DNA from: a bacterium
GTDB taxonomy: Bacteria > Bacteroidota > Bacteroidia > B-17B0 > Aurantibacillaceae
Assembly (NCBI GenBank): GCA_029945625.1
Contig: JAQSCW010000018.1
Span: 1 to 64,000, forward strand
Direction: 5' to 3'
DNA: 64,000 bases
Below, in pieces: positions 1-11,102 of the stretch (position 1 is the first letter of the stretch; each line of letters starts with the position of its first letter). The position numbers and the translations under genes are program-made. The notes under the pieces are model-generated. The model was not told the origin of the DNA. It searched no databases and was given only the letters and a program-made list of their open reading frames with translations.

Positions 1-20
1 AAAAATTAGTATAACAACTC

Positions 21-56
21 AGGAGCTGCTTTAATTAAGGCAGCTCCTTTTTTTTT
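21..56 (+). terminator. Rho-independent terminator of a gene upstream of the window
   Basis: 9-bp perfect stem AGGAGCTGC / GCAGCTCCT followed by a run of T. Confidence 0.85.
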
Positions 57-86
57 GTTCAGTAGGATATGCTCGCAATTAGGCGC

Positions 87-118
87 AAAAAAACCCGATC
101 ATTTTTGACCGGGTTTTT
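87..118 (-). terminator. Terminator-like hairpin, possibly bidirectional, downstream of the response regulator
   Basis: AAAAACCCG ... CGGGTTTTT, A-rich on one side and T-rich on the other, just 3' of the minus-strand response regulator. Confidence 0.75.
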
Positions 119-128
119 ATAAACTCTT

Positions 129-830
129 TTATTGGTTAACGAGGAGTTTGAACCCCTTGCCGTGAATGTTGATAATCTCCACTTTAGTATCGTCCTTCAG
201 ATATTTTCTGAGTTTCGCTATGTAAACATCCATACTCCTACCATTAAAATAATTATCGTCGTGCCAGATTGTTTTCAAGGCAAATGTTCTGTCTAAAACA
301 TCGTTCTTATGGATGCATAGCAGGCGCAGCAATTGACTTTCCTTTGTTGTCAATTTCTGCTCAACGCCGTTGTGCTGAAGAATTTGTTTTTCAGAATGGA
401 ACTGGTATTTGCCAACTTTAAAATCAACATCATCCCCTTCCGAAGACCTCATTTTATTGGTGCGTCGAAGCACCGCGGTGATGCGCGCTAACAACTCCTC
501 CATGCTAAAAGGTTTGGTGATATAGTCGTCTGCCCCGGCGTTAAAACCTTCTATGGTGTCTTCCTTCATGCTTTTGGCGGTAAGGAAAATAATTGGAACG
601 TTTTTATCTACTAGCCGTATTTCTTTTGCAAGGGTTAGGCCGTCTTTTACCGGCATCATCACATCCACTAAAAGAAGATCAAACGTACCCTTAAAGAAAA
701 TGTCTCCACCTTTTTTTCCGTCGTCGGCCAACTTGGTTTCAAATCCTTTAGCCTCAAGATATTCCTGAAGCAAGGGACCTAAACTGGGGTCATCCTCCAC
801 TAACAATATTTTGGTTTTAACAGTTTCCAT
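129..830 (-). CDS. OmpR-family response regulator (receiver plus winged helix)
   Basis: KILLVEDDPSLGPLL, DLLLVDVMMPVKDG, LTAK, ADDYITKPF; C-terminal winged helix (DVYIAKLRKYL, INIHGKGFKL). Confidence 0.95.
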   Translation of the reverse strand: METVKTKILLVEDDPSLGPLLQEYLEAKGFETKLADDGKKGGDIFFKGTFDLLLVDVMMPVKDGLTLAKEIRLVDKNVPIIFLTAKSMKEDTIEGFNAGADDYITKPFSMEELLARITAVLRRTNKMRSSEGDDVDFKVGKYQFHSEKQILQHNGVEQKLTTKESQLLRLLCIHKNDVLDRTFALKTIWHDDNYFNGRSMDVYIAKLRKYLKDDTKVEIINIHGKGFKLLVNQ

Positions 831-905
831 TTGAATTTCTAAATGTTAAATTATAAATAAAGGTAGTCACTTATGACCCCATTTTAACATTTTTAACATA
901 TATTA

Positions 906-2447
906 TCAAATCTTCAAATGCACATTAAAAGTGGATCCTTTCCCCACTTCGCTGTTTACTGAGATGGTACCATTGTGTTTTAGCACTACGGCTAAAACGT
1001 ACGACAAGCCGAGGCCAAAGCCTTTTACATTGTGCACGTTTCCGGTTGGCACTCTGTAAAATTTATCAAATATTTTGCGCTGATTCTCCTTTGAAATACC
1101 TATTCCGTTATCCTTCACTTGAATCATGATTCCTTCTGCGGTGTTATAAGTGGAAATTGTTATTTCGGGATTTTCTTTCGAGTATTTGATCGCATTATCA
1201 ATCAAATTAAAAATAATGTTGGTCAAATGTACCTTATCGGCCTGCAAGTTGAATTTTTGTGCCTTCAAAAAAGTTTGGATGCTGCCGTGCCTTTGACTGA
1301 TTAGAAGATGTGTGTTGTTTATTGCCGAATTAATTATCTCGTGAATATCCACTTCGCTCAATTTTAACTTGAATTCACCTTTATCAAGAATGGAGGTTTG
1401 CAAAATACTTTCAACCAGAACGCTCAGTCGTTTATTTTCATCGCGGATCATTTTCAAATAGCGATTCCTCTTGTCGGATGTTTGCGAAATGCTTTCATCG
1501 CCAAGCATCTCGCTTGCCAGTGATATGGTACTGATGGGTGTTTTAAATTCGTGAGTCATATTGCTTATAAAATCATTTTTAATAACAGATAATTTCTTTT
1601 GTTTTACGTTATTAAGCATGATAAAATAAAATGAAAAGGTGAGAATAATAATGACAACAATGGACGTAATAAGCAAGGGCCACATTTGTCTAAAAACATC
1701 TCGTTCTTGCGTTGGAAAATAAACGATCAAATACTCGGGATCCACAAATGCGTTACTGGGCGAAAGATTTATCTTATAATGATCTACCCCCAGAGAATCT
1801 GACATATTTTCTGCCTGTTTTAGATCGCTATGGTGCGGACTACCGGGATAAAGTGAGGTAATATAATAATTGTATCTGGTATTTACTTTTTGTTTTCTTA
1901 ATTCAAGTTTTAATAGTGAGTCGAGTAAAACCGTATCCACTTTTTGTTTTCGCTTATTATAATAATTTTCGGAAGAAGTAACATCAAAAAAGCTATTTCC
2001 GGAGAAATGAGCGGGGAAATCATTTTCTTGTGCCTTCAAGGAGGATTGATGATCGCGTAGGTTCTTTAGAAAAACGGAGGCTTGTCCAAGTTCAAAAGCA
2101 GAATCGGTCAGGAGATCTTTTTTGGTATACTTACTGCTCTGATGCCCATTGCTGTCGGTGCTGAATTCGATACTCAGCATACCGATTGGGTTTGAACTTT
2201 GCCCTTTGATATTGGGATTATTATATACGATTCCTTGGGTGCGTTTTCTTCGTATAATGTAATCATTACGGGGGTCGAGGCGCTCTAATTTAGCGGAGGT
2301 GTTGTTAAGAGCCTCATCCACTCGGTCTCTGAAAAACTCCTCGCGCACCTTGAAATCATCCCTAATCCAAGAGGCCTGAAAATAAATCAGGACCAAAAGT
2401 GCCAGGGAAAATGAAACTGAAATAAAAGTCAGGATCCTTTTGTTCAT
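906..2447 (-). CDS. Membrane sensor histidine kinase, partner of the adjacent response regulator
   Basis: N-terminal TM, central TM, H-box NMTHEFKTPISTI, N-box NLIDNAIKYS, G-boxes DNGIGI and GFGLGLSYV. Confidence 0.95.
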   Translation of the reverse strand: MNKRILTFISVSFSLALLVLIYFQASWIRDDFKVREEFFRDRVDEALNNTSAKLERLDPRNDYIIRRKRTQGIVYNNPNIKGQSSNPIGMLSIEFSTDSNGHQSSKYTKKDLLTDSAFELGQASVFLKNLRDHQSSLKAQENDFPAHFSGNSFFDVTSSENYYNKRKQKVDTVLLDSLLKLELRKQKVNTRYNYYITSLYPGSPHHSDLKQAENMSDSLGVDHYKINLSPSNAFVDPEYLIVYFPTQERDVFRQMWPLLITSIVVIIILTFSFYFIMLNNVKQKKLSVIKNDFISNMTHEFKTPISTISLASEMLGDESISQTSDKRNRYLKMIRDENKRLSVLVESILQTSILDKGEFKLKLSEVDIHEIINSAINNTHLLISQRHGSIQTFLKAQKFNLQADKVHLTNIIFNLIDNAIKYSKENPEITISTYNTAEGIMIQVKDNGIGISKENQRKIFDKFYRVPTGNVHNVKGFGLGLSYVLAVVLKHNGTISVNSEVGKGSTFNVHLKI

Positions 2448-3012
2448 AGCTGCAAAGTTAGTTTTAAATTGGGGGTGAATAAATCAAAAAAATACAAAAT
2501 TTTGCCGGCCTAGTTCAAATAAGATTATCAATAGGAGTGCGAACGCCGTTCTCGGGTAGGTAACATTTAAGTTTATCTTTAAAAAGGCCGGGTTTGTAAA
2601 TCGATTTGTGCAGTAGAATAAGTAAACATTCCTGCACGCCTTCAATAATGCTCGGTTGCAAGGCACTATACCCCCTAATTCTTCTTTTTTCGATCAGCAG
2701 CATTTTTTTCAAAATTAAGTGCCCGCATGGCTCCCGCGTAGCCCCTGGGCCCCCCCTCCACTAACAATTAGGTCAACGTGTTCCATACTAACAATTGGTG
2801 AATTTAGGACAATTGTTGGAAAAAGTAGATAAATAGGCTGTTGCACGCGCAAAAGCTGGCGGCAATATGGCTGCGGTGGATTTAGGAGTGGAGCACTTGC
2901 CCCGCCCTTGATGACAAAAATCAGGAAAGTTCTTCTCGCGCCACAGATGGAGTCAGATACGTTAATTATTTCCTAATTACGGGAAATTTCTTAATTTTGC
3001 AGCCCTATAAAA

Positions 3013-5325
3013 ATGAAAATTATGAATGAAAGTGTAATCTATTTGGTGCCTCTTTTGGGTATTGTTGGACTGGTAGTAATGGCCATTAAATCTGCCTGGG
3101 TAGGCAAACAGGATGCGGGTGATCAGAAAATGAAGGAGTTGGCGGGTTATATTGCCGACGGCGCGATGGCCTTTCTAAAGGCAGAGTGGAGAGTACTAAG
3201 CATTTTTGTGATATTTGCCGCTGCATTACTGGCCTATTCCGGTACAGTTCATGAAATTAATGGCCAACAGATCCATTCGAGTTGGATCATTTCTGTGGCC
3301 TTTGTTATTGGCGCTGTTTTTTCAGCTACCGCCGGATATATTGGCATGAAGGTAGCTACCAAAGCGAATGTTCGCACTACTCAAGCGGCTCGTACCAGTC
3401 TTAAGCAGGCGTTAAAAGTGTCATTCACGGGTGGCACGGTAATGGGCCTGGGTGTTGCGGGACTTGCCGTGTTGGGATTAGGCGGACTTTTTATTGTTTT
3501 TCTAAGAGTTTTTGATGTGATTGGCGTAGATGGTGTTGATGTTGTTCACATGAAAACTGCCATTGAGGTGCTCACGGGATTTTCGTTAGGGGCTGAGTCG
3601 ATAGCTTTATTTGCCCGCGTTGGAGGCGGAATTTACACGAAAGCAGCCGATGTAGGGGCTGACTTGGTTGGAAAAGTGGAAGCAGGAATACCAGAGGATG
3701 ATGTGCGTAATCCTGCAACGATTGCTGATAATGTTGGCGACAACGTTGGTGATGTGGCCGGAATGGGTGCCGATTTATTTGGCTCTTATGTTGCTACAAT
3801 ATTAGCCACCATGGTTCTTGGTCAGGAAATTGACGTGAAGGACAATTTCAGCGGAATGTCTCCCATTTTATTACCAATGGTTATTTGCGGATTGGGAATT
3901 TTGTTCTCAATTGTTGGAACCTGGTTTGTGCGGATCAAGGACGAAAAATCAAATGTTCAGAACGCCCTCAATATGGGCAATTGGTCCTCAATCATTCTTA
4001 CGGTTATTTCCTCTTATTTTGTTGTCATGTGGATGTTACCCGAGAAATTAAGTTTACGCGGGTATGAGTTCACTAATCTCAATGTATTTCTGGCAATTCT
4101 GGTTGGATCGGTTGTTGGTGCTATTATGAGTTTGGTTACTGAGTATTATACAGCAATGGGTAAAAAACCTGTTTTATCAATTATTCAGCAATCTGCAACC
4201 GGTCATGCCACCAATATCATTGGCGGACTTTCTGTTGGAATGAAATCGACGGTGATTCCCATTCTTACACTTGCGAGTGGAATCATGGCCTCTTATTATT
4301 TTGCCGGCCTGTATGGTGTTGCCATAGCAGCGGCAGGAATGATGGCCACAACAGCGATGCAATTGGCCATCGACGCCTTCGGACCTATTGCAGATAACGC
4401 AGGGGGTATTGCCGAAATGAGCCAATTGCCTCCTGAAGTTCGTGAGCGGACCGATAATTTAGATGCCGTTGGAAACACAACAGCAGCCACAGGAAAAGGG
4501 TTTGCGATTGCCTCGGCAGCATTAACCTCTTTGGCTTTATTTGCAGCCTTTGTAGGCATAGCCGGAATTGATGCTATTGATATTTACAAAGCACCGGTGC
4601 TAGCCGGCTTGTTTGTAGGAGGCATGATCCCCTTCATCTTTTCGGCATTGTGTATTCAAGCAGTAGGTCGGGCGGCAATGGATATGGTGCAGGAAGTGCG
4701 TCGCCAATTCCGTGAAATTCCAGGTATCATGGAATACACCGCCAAGCCTGAATATGAAAAATGCGTGGCAATTTCAACAAAAGCTTCTTTACGTGAAATG
4801 ATGTTACCCGGCGCAATTGCCTTACTAACACCTATTATCATTGGCTTTACATTCGGCCCGGAGGTATTGGGTGGCTTGTTGGCCGGCGTAACGGTAAGTG
4901 GTGTGTTGATGGGAATTTTTCAAAGCAATGCCGGCGGTGCTTGGGACAATGCAAAAAAATCGTTTGAAAAAGGGGTGGAAATAAACGGCGAAATGTTCTA
5001 TAAGAAATCAGAACCTCATAAAGCTTCGGTAACAGGCGACACGGTGGGCGATCCTTTTAAAGATACCTCAGGGCCATCGATGAACATCCTCATCAAATTA
5101 ATGAGTATCGTTTCTTTGGTAATAGCACCTTACATCGCAGAGCCTGCAAAAGCTGATTTGCCTTGTTGCGCCATGGAAATGGCCGCGCCAACAGCATACC
5201 ATTGCACGATTGGCGGCAAGGACATGACCTGCAACTCTCAGGCCGATTGTGACAGCACTGCGGCAGCTTGGAGGTTGGACAGCACCTCAAAGGAATTAGC
5301 GCCGGTACCCGAGGAAAAAAAATAG
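3013..5325 (+). CDS. hppA: Membrane-bound ion-translocating pyrophosphatase, K+-dependent type by signature, with Cys-rich C-terminal extension
   Basis: [51 protein letters not shown] (Ala signature of K+-dependent class); multi-TM. Confidence 0.95.
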   Translation: MKIMNESVIYLVPLLGIVGLVVMAIKSAWVGKQDAGDQKMKELAGYIADGAMAFLKAEWRVLSIFVIFAAALLAYSGTVHEINGQQIHSSWIISVAFVIGAVFSATAGYIGMKVATKANVRTTQAARTSLKQALKVSFTGGTVMGLGVAGLAVLGLGGLFIVFLRVFDVIGVDGVDVVHMKTAIEVLTGFSLGAESIALFARVGGGIYTKAADVGADLVGKVEAGIPEDDVRNPATIADNVGDNVGDVAGMGADLFGSYVATILATMVLGQEIDVKDNFSGMSPILLPMVICGLGILFSIVGTWFVRIKDEKSNVQNALNMGNWSSIILTVISSYFVVMWMLPEKLSLRGYEFTNLNVFLAILVGSVVGAIMSLVTEYYTAMGKKPVLSIIQQSATGHATNIIGGLSVGMKSTVIPILTLASGIMASYYFAGLYGVAIAAAGMMATTAMQLAIDAFGPIADNAGGIAEMSQLPPEVRERTDNLDAVGNTTAATGKGFAIASAALTSLALFAAFVGIAGIDAIDIYKAPVLAGLFVGGMIPFIFSALCIQAVGRAAMDMVQEVRRQFREIPGIMEYTAKPEYEKCVAISTKASLREMMLPGAIALLTPIIIGFTFGPEVLGGLLAGVTVSGVLMGIFQSNAGGAWDNAKKSFEKGVEINGEMFYKKSEPHKASVTGDTVGDPFKDTSGPSMNILIKLMSIVSLVIAPYIAEPAKADLPCCAMEMAAPTAYHCTIGGKDMTCNSQADCDSTAAAWRLDSTSKELAPVPEEKK

Positions 5326-5415
5326 AATCGGCGGTATATCTTACAGATTAGAAGTGCCTTGCAAGAATTTGAAGAGGGACAAATATCAATAAATAATAAA
5401 AATTTTATATGTACT

Positions 5416-5444
5416 ATCCCCGGCGAGCAACCGGGGATTTTTTT
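5416..5444 (+). terminator. Rho-independent terminator after hppA
   Basis: ATCCCCGG-CGAGCAA-CCGGGGAT then TTTTTT. Confidence 0.9.
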
Positions 5445-5514
5445 GTTTCAAAAAACGTTTATTGTCTTTTAACAAATTTATATACTATATTTATATGCAT
5501 AAACCCTCGTTGTT

Positions 5515-7350
5515 ATGAAAAAATCTTTACACCAAATTATTTTGTTACTCGCATTTTCCGTGAGTGTTCATGCACAATGCGTTCAAAGTTGTTCCATTTA
5601 TGCCTTGTCATCTATCACCTACTCTCAGTTTCCAACAGGCGGCACAGATTGTGTACCATTGTTTTCCCCCAATGCAGATGATGGTTATACACAACCTATT
5701 CCGATCGGTTTTAACTTCAATTTCTATTGTTCCACCACCAACTCGGTGATCATTTGCTCTAACGGCTTTTTAACGTTTGATATAGCTCAGGCATTGAATC
5801 CTTCAACTTCTCAGACGTCACAGTATTTACCAAATCCGGCTACACCAAATGCGATCGCCTGTTTCGATTTTAATGATCTTGATGCCTCTCTTTCAGGGGG
5901 AGGAACGATAACTTATACAACAATTGGTGTTACGCCTAACCAAAAATTCATCCTAACATATAGTAATGTGCCAATATGGGCCAGCTTAAGTGTACTCAAC
6001 AGTGGCCAGATTGTTCTCTATGAAACCAGTAACATTATAGAGGTTCATACCGCCACGGTAATGAGCGGTAGTCCCTATACGGGCACTCAGGGTATTGAAG
6101 ACGCCTTAGGAGCTGCAGCAGTCCCTGTATCGGGACGTAACAGCTCAAATTGGAGTTCTACAAACTCAGCCTATAGTTGGGCACCGGCCTTTGTACCTAC
6201 ACCCCCCACTGTGGTTACAGGCACTCAGTCTTCTTGCGAGGGCATTGCCAACAGTTATACCGTTTCTGCAGCACCGGGTGCCACCGCCTATGCGTGGGGA
6301 CTTCCTGCATTTTGGACCGGTAACAGTACCACCACAGCAATTACCGCAACAGCAGGAATTTCGGGGCAGGTGTCCGTGTCAGCCACCTATTCGTGTGGAA
6401 CTTCAGCAGCCATCACCATTTCTGTAAATGTGATCCCCTCACCGCTGGTTTCCATAAGCTCGGTTACACCTACTATTTTCTGTTCGGGCCCATCTGTCAC
6501 TATTAGCACTTCCGGGGCAGCTACTTATACCGTGTTACCGGGTCCGCTTGTAGGCACACCACCCTTTACGGCTACCCCTCTATCATCTACTACTTACACT
6601 GTCATGGGAACTAATTTGCAAGGTTGTGATTCCAAGAACTTGGCAACCTACCAAATTACTGTAAAAGAAACACCAACGGTGGCTATAAACAGCGGCTCGA
6701 TTTGCCTTGGCGAATCATATACCCTTTCTCCTACCGGTGCCAGTACTTACGTGTATTCCAGTATTTTTTCAGTAGTCACTCCCAATACAGCGGGCAGCTA
6801 TACCTATGGCGTAACCGGCACCGGAACGAATGGCTGCGTAGGCGCACCGGCAACTTCTTCAGTTACTGTTTGGGCGCTTCCTGTAGTAACCGCAACGGCC
6901 TCAAGAGCTTCCATTTGCGCAAAGGAATCAAGCACTTTAACGGCTAACGGAGCTCTCAATTATTCGTGGACAGCGGGCTCCACAGGCTCAACATTAGTGG
7001 TGAAACCTGTTGTAACCACTGCATACACGGTGATAGGCATTGACAACCATGGCTGTTCCAAAACCAGTTCAGTGACCATAATTATAAATGCGTGTACCGG
7101 TCTTCAAAGTAATGGAGATAACGACCTTTCCATTTCGGCATTTCCGAACCCATCCTCAGGACACTATACCTTGATCAGCGATATTGCGCTGAGTGTTCGG
7201 GTGTTTGACGTATTAGGACAACTAGTATATTCCGCTGAATTTGAGAAGGGGCCTCATGAAGTAGATCTCACGAAACTTGCTTCAGGAAAATACTTTTTGG
7301 TAGCAGGGTCAAGCGAAGGAAGCAAGCACTTGGTATTAATTAAGGAGTAG
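5515..7350 (+). CDS. Secreted PKD/Ig-like repeat protein with T9SS type A sorting domain
   Basis: Signal peptide; repeated Thr/Ser-rich Ig-like segments; C-terminal SISAFPNPSSGHYTL...VRVFDVLGQLVY...LASGKYFLV. Confidence 0.9.
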   Translation: MKKSLHQIILLLAFSVSVHAQCVQSCSIYALSSITYSQFPTGGTDCVPLFSPNADDGYTQPIPIGFNFNFYCSTTNSVIICSNGFLTFDIAQALNPSTSQTSQYLPNPATPNAIACFDFNDLDASLSGGGTITYTTIGVTPNQKFILTYSNVPIWASLSVLNSGQIVLYETSNIIEVHTATVMSGSPYTGTQGIEDALGAAAVPVSGRNSSNWSSTNSAYSWAPAFVPTPPTVVTGTQSSCEGIANSYTVSAAPGATAYAWGLPAFWTGNSTTTAITATAGISGQVSVSATYSCGTSAAITISVNVIPSPLVSISSVTPTIFCSGPSVTISTSGAATYTVLPGPLVGTPPFTATPLSSTTYTVMGTNLQGCDSKNLATYQITVKETPTVAINSGSICLGESYTLSPTGASTYVYSSIFSVVTPNTAGSYTYGVTGTGTNGCVGAPATSSVTVWALPVVTATASRASICAKESSTLTANGALNYSWTAGSTGSTLVVKPVVTTAYTVIGIDNHGCSKTSSVTIIINACTGLQSNGDNDLSISAFPNPSSGHYTLISDIALSVRVFDVLGQLVYSAEFEKGPHEVDLTKLASGKYFLVAGSSEGSKHLVLIKE

Positions 7351-7623
7351 ATACAGCAAACGGAATTATTTTATTGAGGTTTCTCTTTGTTTTAAGGTTT
7401 TTTTGAACAAGGGAAAGAACTACTTACATCGCTTTGTTAAGGATAGATTAAGTTAAAGCATAGTCTCAGAAAAATCAGTTCCCGCAAGTTGATAGCTTGC
7501 TTCAGTGCATAAACATAGGTTTTTTTCAGAGGGAGAATAGTAGGACCGCTATAAACAAAAAATGACCCAAAACAACCTATTCTCAATATGTTCTAAAAAA
7601 CGAGTATACTTTATTTGGAGACC

Positions 7624-8385
7624 ATGCAAATTATCACTTATAATGTAAATGGAATACGTTCAGCTATGAGCAAGGGTCTGTTTGAATGGATCAGAACGGT
7701 AGACCCGGATGTGATTTGTTTGCAGGAAATAAAAGCTAGCCCTGAACAGGTGGGTGTGTTTGAACTGGAAGAAATGGGTTACCACCATTATTGGTACCCT
7801 GCCCAAAAGAAGGGGTACAGCGGAGTGGCTATTTTTTCAAAAAAAAAGCCATTAACTGTCTCCTATGGTTGTGGTGTAAAAGAGTATGATGAGGAAGGCC
7901 GGATTTTGCGTATTGATTTTGAAGATGTTTCCATCATGAGTGTGTACCATCCAAGTGGAAGCAGTGGGGATCTTCGGCAGTCGTTTAAAATGAAATGGCT
8001 TTCATTTTTTGATAAATACATTTCCGAACTCAAGAAAAAGCACCCTCACTTAATATTGTCGGGCGATTTTAATATTTGTCACAAAGCAATTGACATTCAT
8101 AATCCTGTTTCCAATGCAAAATCAAGTGGTTTTCTACCCGAAGAACGGGAATGGATGGAAAACTTTATTGACTCAGGTTTTGTGGATACCTTCCGACACT
8201 TCCACAAGGAACCCCATCACTATAGTTGGTGGAGCTACAGAGCGGGGGCCCGTGATAAGAACCTTGGGTGGCGAATCGATTATCACCTTGCATCAGAGAA
8301 CATGAAACAGAGGTTAAAGTACTCCGAAATATTGCCTAAAGTGAAGCACAGTGATCATTGTCCCGTGCTGCTGGAGATTAGTTAG
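7624..8385 (+). CDS. xth: Exodeoxyribonuclease III family AP endonuclease
   Basis: MQIITYNVNGIRSAMSKGLFEWIRTVDPDVICLQEIKA; LSGDFNICH; WRIDYHLAS; HSDHCPV. Confidence 0.95.
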   Translation: MQIITYNVNGIRSAMSKGLFEWIRTVDPDVICLQEIKASPEQVGVFELEEMGYHHYWYPAQKKGYSGVAIFSKKKPLTVSYGCGVKEYDEEGRILRIDFEDVSIMSVYHPSGSSGDLRQSFKMKWLSFFDKYISELKKKHPHLILSGDFNICHKAIDIHNPVSNAKSSGFLPEEREWMENFIDSGFVDTFRHFHKEPHHYSWWSYRAGARDKNLGWRIDYHLASENMKQRLKYSEILPKVKHSDHCPVLLEIS

Positions 8386-8560
8386 GTCTAAGCAAATTAA
8401 GGCTTTGTCTAATTTGTTTGTTTATTTACTAATGAAGCGTCATATTTGTTGTAGTTAATTTTGGGAGTATTTTTTGAAAGAGTTCTGAGTCCGCTGCCTA
8501 CACCTGATCTTCGATACTGAATCTGTCGTTGTTAATTTTGTACTATCAAATACTTGTCTT

Positions 8561-10318
8561 ATGAAAAAAGCATATTCGATAATGGCTCTTATTGTGCTGG
8601 TAGTGACAAATTGCAGCAGTGACAAAAACCGGGAAAAGGACAATCCCCTGGTGGGCAATGGAGGAATTGCCATGGGAGGAGTTTTGCGTGTGAATGAGGT
8701 AGAGTGCTTCAGAACGCTACAGCCCATTGCGATTAACGAAATGAACAGTTACCACATTTCTACGCAGGTATATGAAGGACTGGTGCGCTACAATCAAGCC
8801 GATTTATCGATCATTCCAGCCATTGCGAGAAGCTGGGAAACGAGCCCCGACTTAACGGAATATACATTTCATATCAGGAGTGGTGTTAGGTACCATGATG
8901 ACGCATGCTTCAAAGATAATTTTGGCAGAGAAGTAAACGCTTCCGACGTTTTATACTGTTTCGAAAATCTATGTTCAAAGAACAAAAACAATACGCAATT
9001 CGATGTTACATTTAAAGACAGAGTAGTAGGGGCCAATGAGTTTTATGAAGAGTCGAAATCGGGTAAGGTGAGAACATTTGGTGGTATTACAGTGCTTGAT
9101 GATTCCACAATCAAGATTAGGTTAATTCAACCCGATGCTAATTTTTTAAACATCTTGGCAATGCCCGGATGTTATATTTATCCAAAGGAAGCAGACCAGA
9201 AATATGGAAGCCAGATGCGTGCGAAATGTGTAGGAACCGGACCATTTTATATATTTCATCTGAAAGAAGGGGAGGACATCATGATGAAAAGGAATAGAAA
9301 CTACTGGGGGGTTGACAAACAAGGAAATAAATTACCTTATTTGGACGGCGTTAAATGGTCCTTTATTCAAGACAAAAAAGAGGAGGTAATGGAATTTAGA
9401 CGAGGAAAAATAGATATGATCTATAACATTCCTGTTGAAATGTTTCATGAAATTTTTGGAGACATGAATAAAAGGAAACAAGAATTACAGTTCGATATTT
9501 ATTCTTCACCGGCTCTGAGCACTCAATATTATGGTTTTAATCTTCAAACAAATCCCTTCTTTTCTATTAAGGAAATACGGCAGGCATTTAACCTGGCTAT
9601 TGACCGGCAAAAGATTTCTGATTATACGCTAAAGGGTGAAGGACGGCCTGCCGAGTATGGAATCATTCCTTTTACGGAAGTGTTCGAAAAAAACGGGTAC
9701 GATTACAAATCACTCAACGGATTTAAATACAATCCCGATTCGGCCAAAAAATTATTGGCCGCCGTAGGATATCCTATGGGAAAGGGTCTGCCGGACTTTA
9801 CTCTTGAAATCAACAGTGGAGGTGGTGAACGCAACATCATGGTAGCATTGGCAATTCAAAAAATGCTTAAAGAGAACATTGGTGTTAATCTAAATATGAG
9901 TGTGGTTTCTTGGTCCGAACATGTTGAAAATGTGCAGGCCGGAAAAAGTGACTTTTATAGATACGCCTGGGTGAGCGATTATGCAGATCCCGAGTAGTTT
10001 TTAACTTTAATTTATGGCAAATTAGTGCCTCAAAATTATCAGGAACGATCTAATATTAATTTGGGGAGATTCAAGAATAGAACTTTCGATTCTCTTTTCA
10101 CCGCCGCAAAGGCCGAGCCCGATAAAAGGAAAAGGTATAAATTGTTTTCGCAAGCCGAACGCATGATCCTCAACGAAGCAGCATTTATGCCACTTTTTTA
10201 CGATGAGAATTTTAGACTGGTGCAGAAATATGCTCATAATCTGGAAGAGAATCCACTGAACTATGTCGACATGCGAACAACCTACATAACACCGGCAAAA
10301 GCAAAGGCAGGTAAATAA
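8561..10318 (+). pseudogene. Peptide ABC transporter substrate-binding lipoprotein (SBP_bac_5) interrupted by one in-frame TAG at 9995-9997
   Basis: Lipobox VVTNCSS; SBP_bac_5-like features (VYEGLVRYN, AFNLAIDRQKI, YNPDSAKKLL); track ORFs 8561-9997 and 10025-10318 share a frame, joined as DYADPE*FLTLIYGKLVPQNYQERSN. Confidence 0.85.
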
Positions 10319-10385
10319 TTTTCATTTCTTATTTCAAATTCACTATAATTGCGGTGTCCTCATTTTTCATTTCAAATACTAATTT

Positions 10386-11072
10386 GTGCATCAAGAATTT
10401 GTAATCATAGTCGCCGGCGGTATCGGGAGCCGCATGAAGAGCGATAGACCGAAACAGTTCCTCGACCTCAATGGAGAGCCCATTATCATTCGAACCATTA
10501 AGTGCTTCTTGAAGTACAATCCCCAAATTCAAATAGTAATTTGTGTTCATAAGAATTACAAAGCGCACCTCGAAGGAATCATTGAAAAATCAGGTATTGA
10601 GGCGCAAAACATTCAGATAACGTTTGGCGGAGAAACACGATTTGCCTCAGTTAAAAATGGATTGCAGCTCATTTCTGATCCCGATGCCGTGGTGGGAATA
10701 CATGACGCCGCAAGACCATTTGTTTCGCAGCAAACTATTGCACTTTGCTATGAAACTGCTGCCTTAAAAGGTTCCGCTGTTCCCTGTATTGCCGTGCATG
10801 AAAGTATGCGTAAGATCAGTAACAACATCAACAACTCGGTAAACAGGCATGAATATAAGATCATACAAACACCGCAGTGTTTTCTGACTTCAAAAATCAA
10901 AAATGCTTTTGACCGGGAATATAGCTCAGTTTTCACCGACGATGCCACGGTTCTTGAATCAAGTGGTGAAACTATCGTTTTGGTGGAAGGAAATGAGGAA
11001 AACATAAAAATAACTTCCCCACACGATTTCTTGCTTGCTTCCGCTATGGTGAGTCATCCCAATCTTACTTAA
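10386..11072 (+). CDS. ispD: 2-C-methyl-D-erythritol 4-phosphate cytidylyltransferase (GTG start)
   Basis: VIIVAGGIGSRMKSDRPKQFLDLNGEPII; GIHDAARPFV; QTPQCF; TDDATVLE. Confidence 0.93.
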   Translation: MHQEFVIIVAGGIGSRMKSDRPKQFLDLNGEPIIIRTIKCFLKYNPQIQIVICVHKNYKAHLEGIIEKSGIEAQNIQITFGGETRFASVKNGLQLISDPDAVVGIHDAARPFVSQQTIALCYETAALKGSAVPCIAVHESMRKISNNINNSVNRHEYKIIQTPQCFLTSKIKNAFDREYSSVFTDDATVLESSGETIVLVEGNEENIKITSPHDFLLASAMVSHPNLT

Positions 11073-11102
11073 AAGACAAATCCTGCCCCCGATCTATACT
11101 TG

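Noticed and set aside
2484-2712. Two overlapping minus-strand short ORFs as genuine genes
   Set aside because: No domain recognised and mutually overlapping; kept only as an unexplained region in the findings.
8561-10318. Genome-wide reassignment of TAG (e.g. amber recoding, pyrrolysine)
   Set aside because: Other genes in the window end at TAG (hppA, xth) and no other in-frame TAG inside a conserved gene was seen; a local nonsense mutation or error is more economical.
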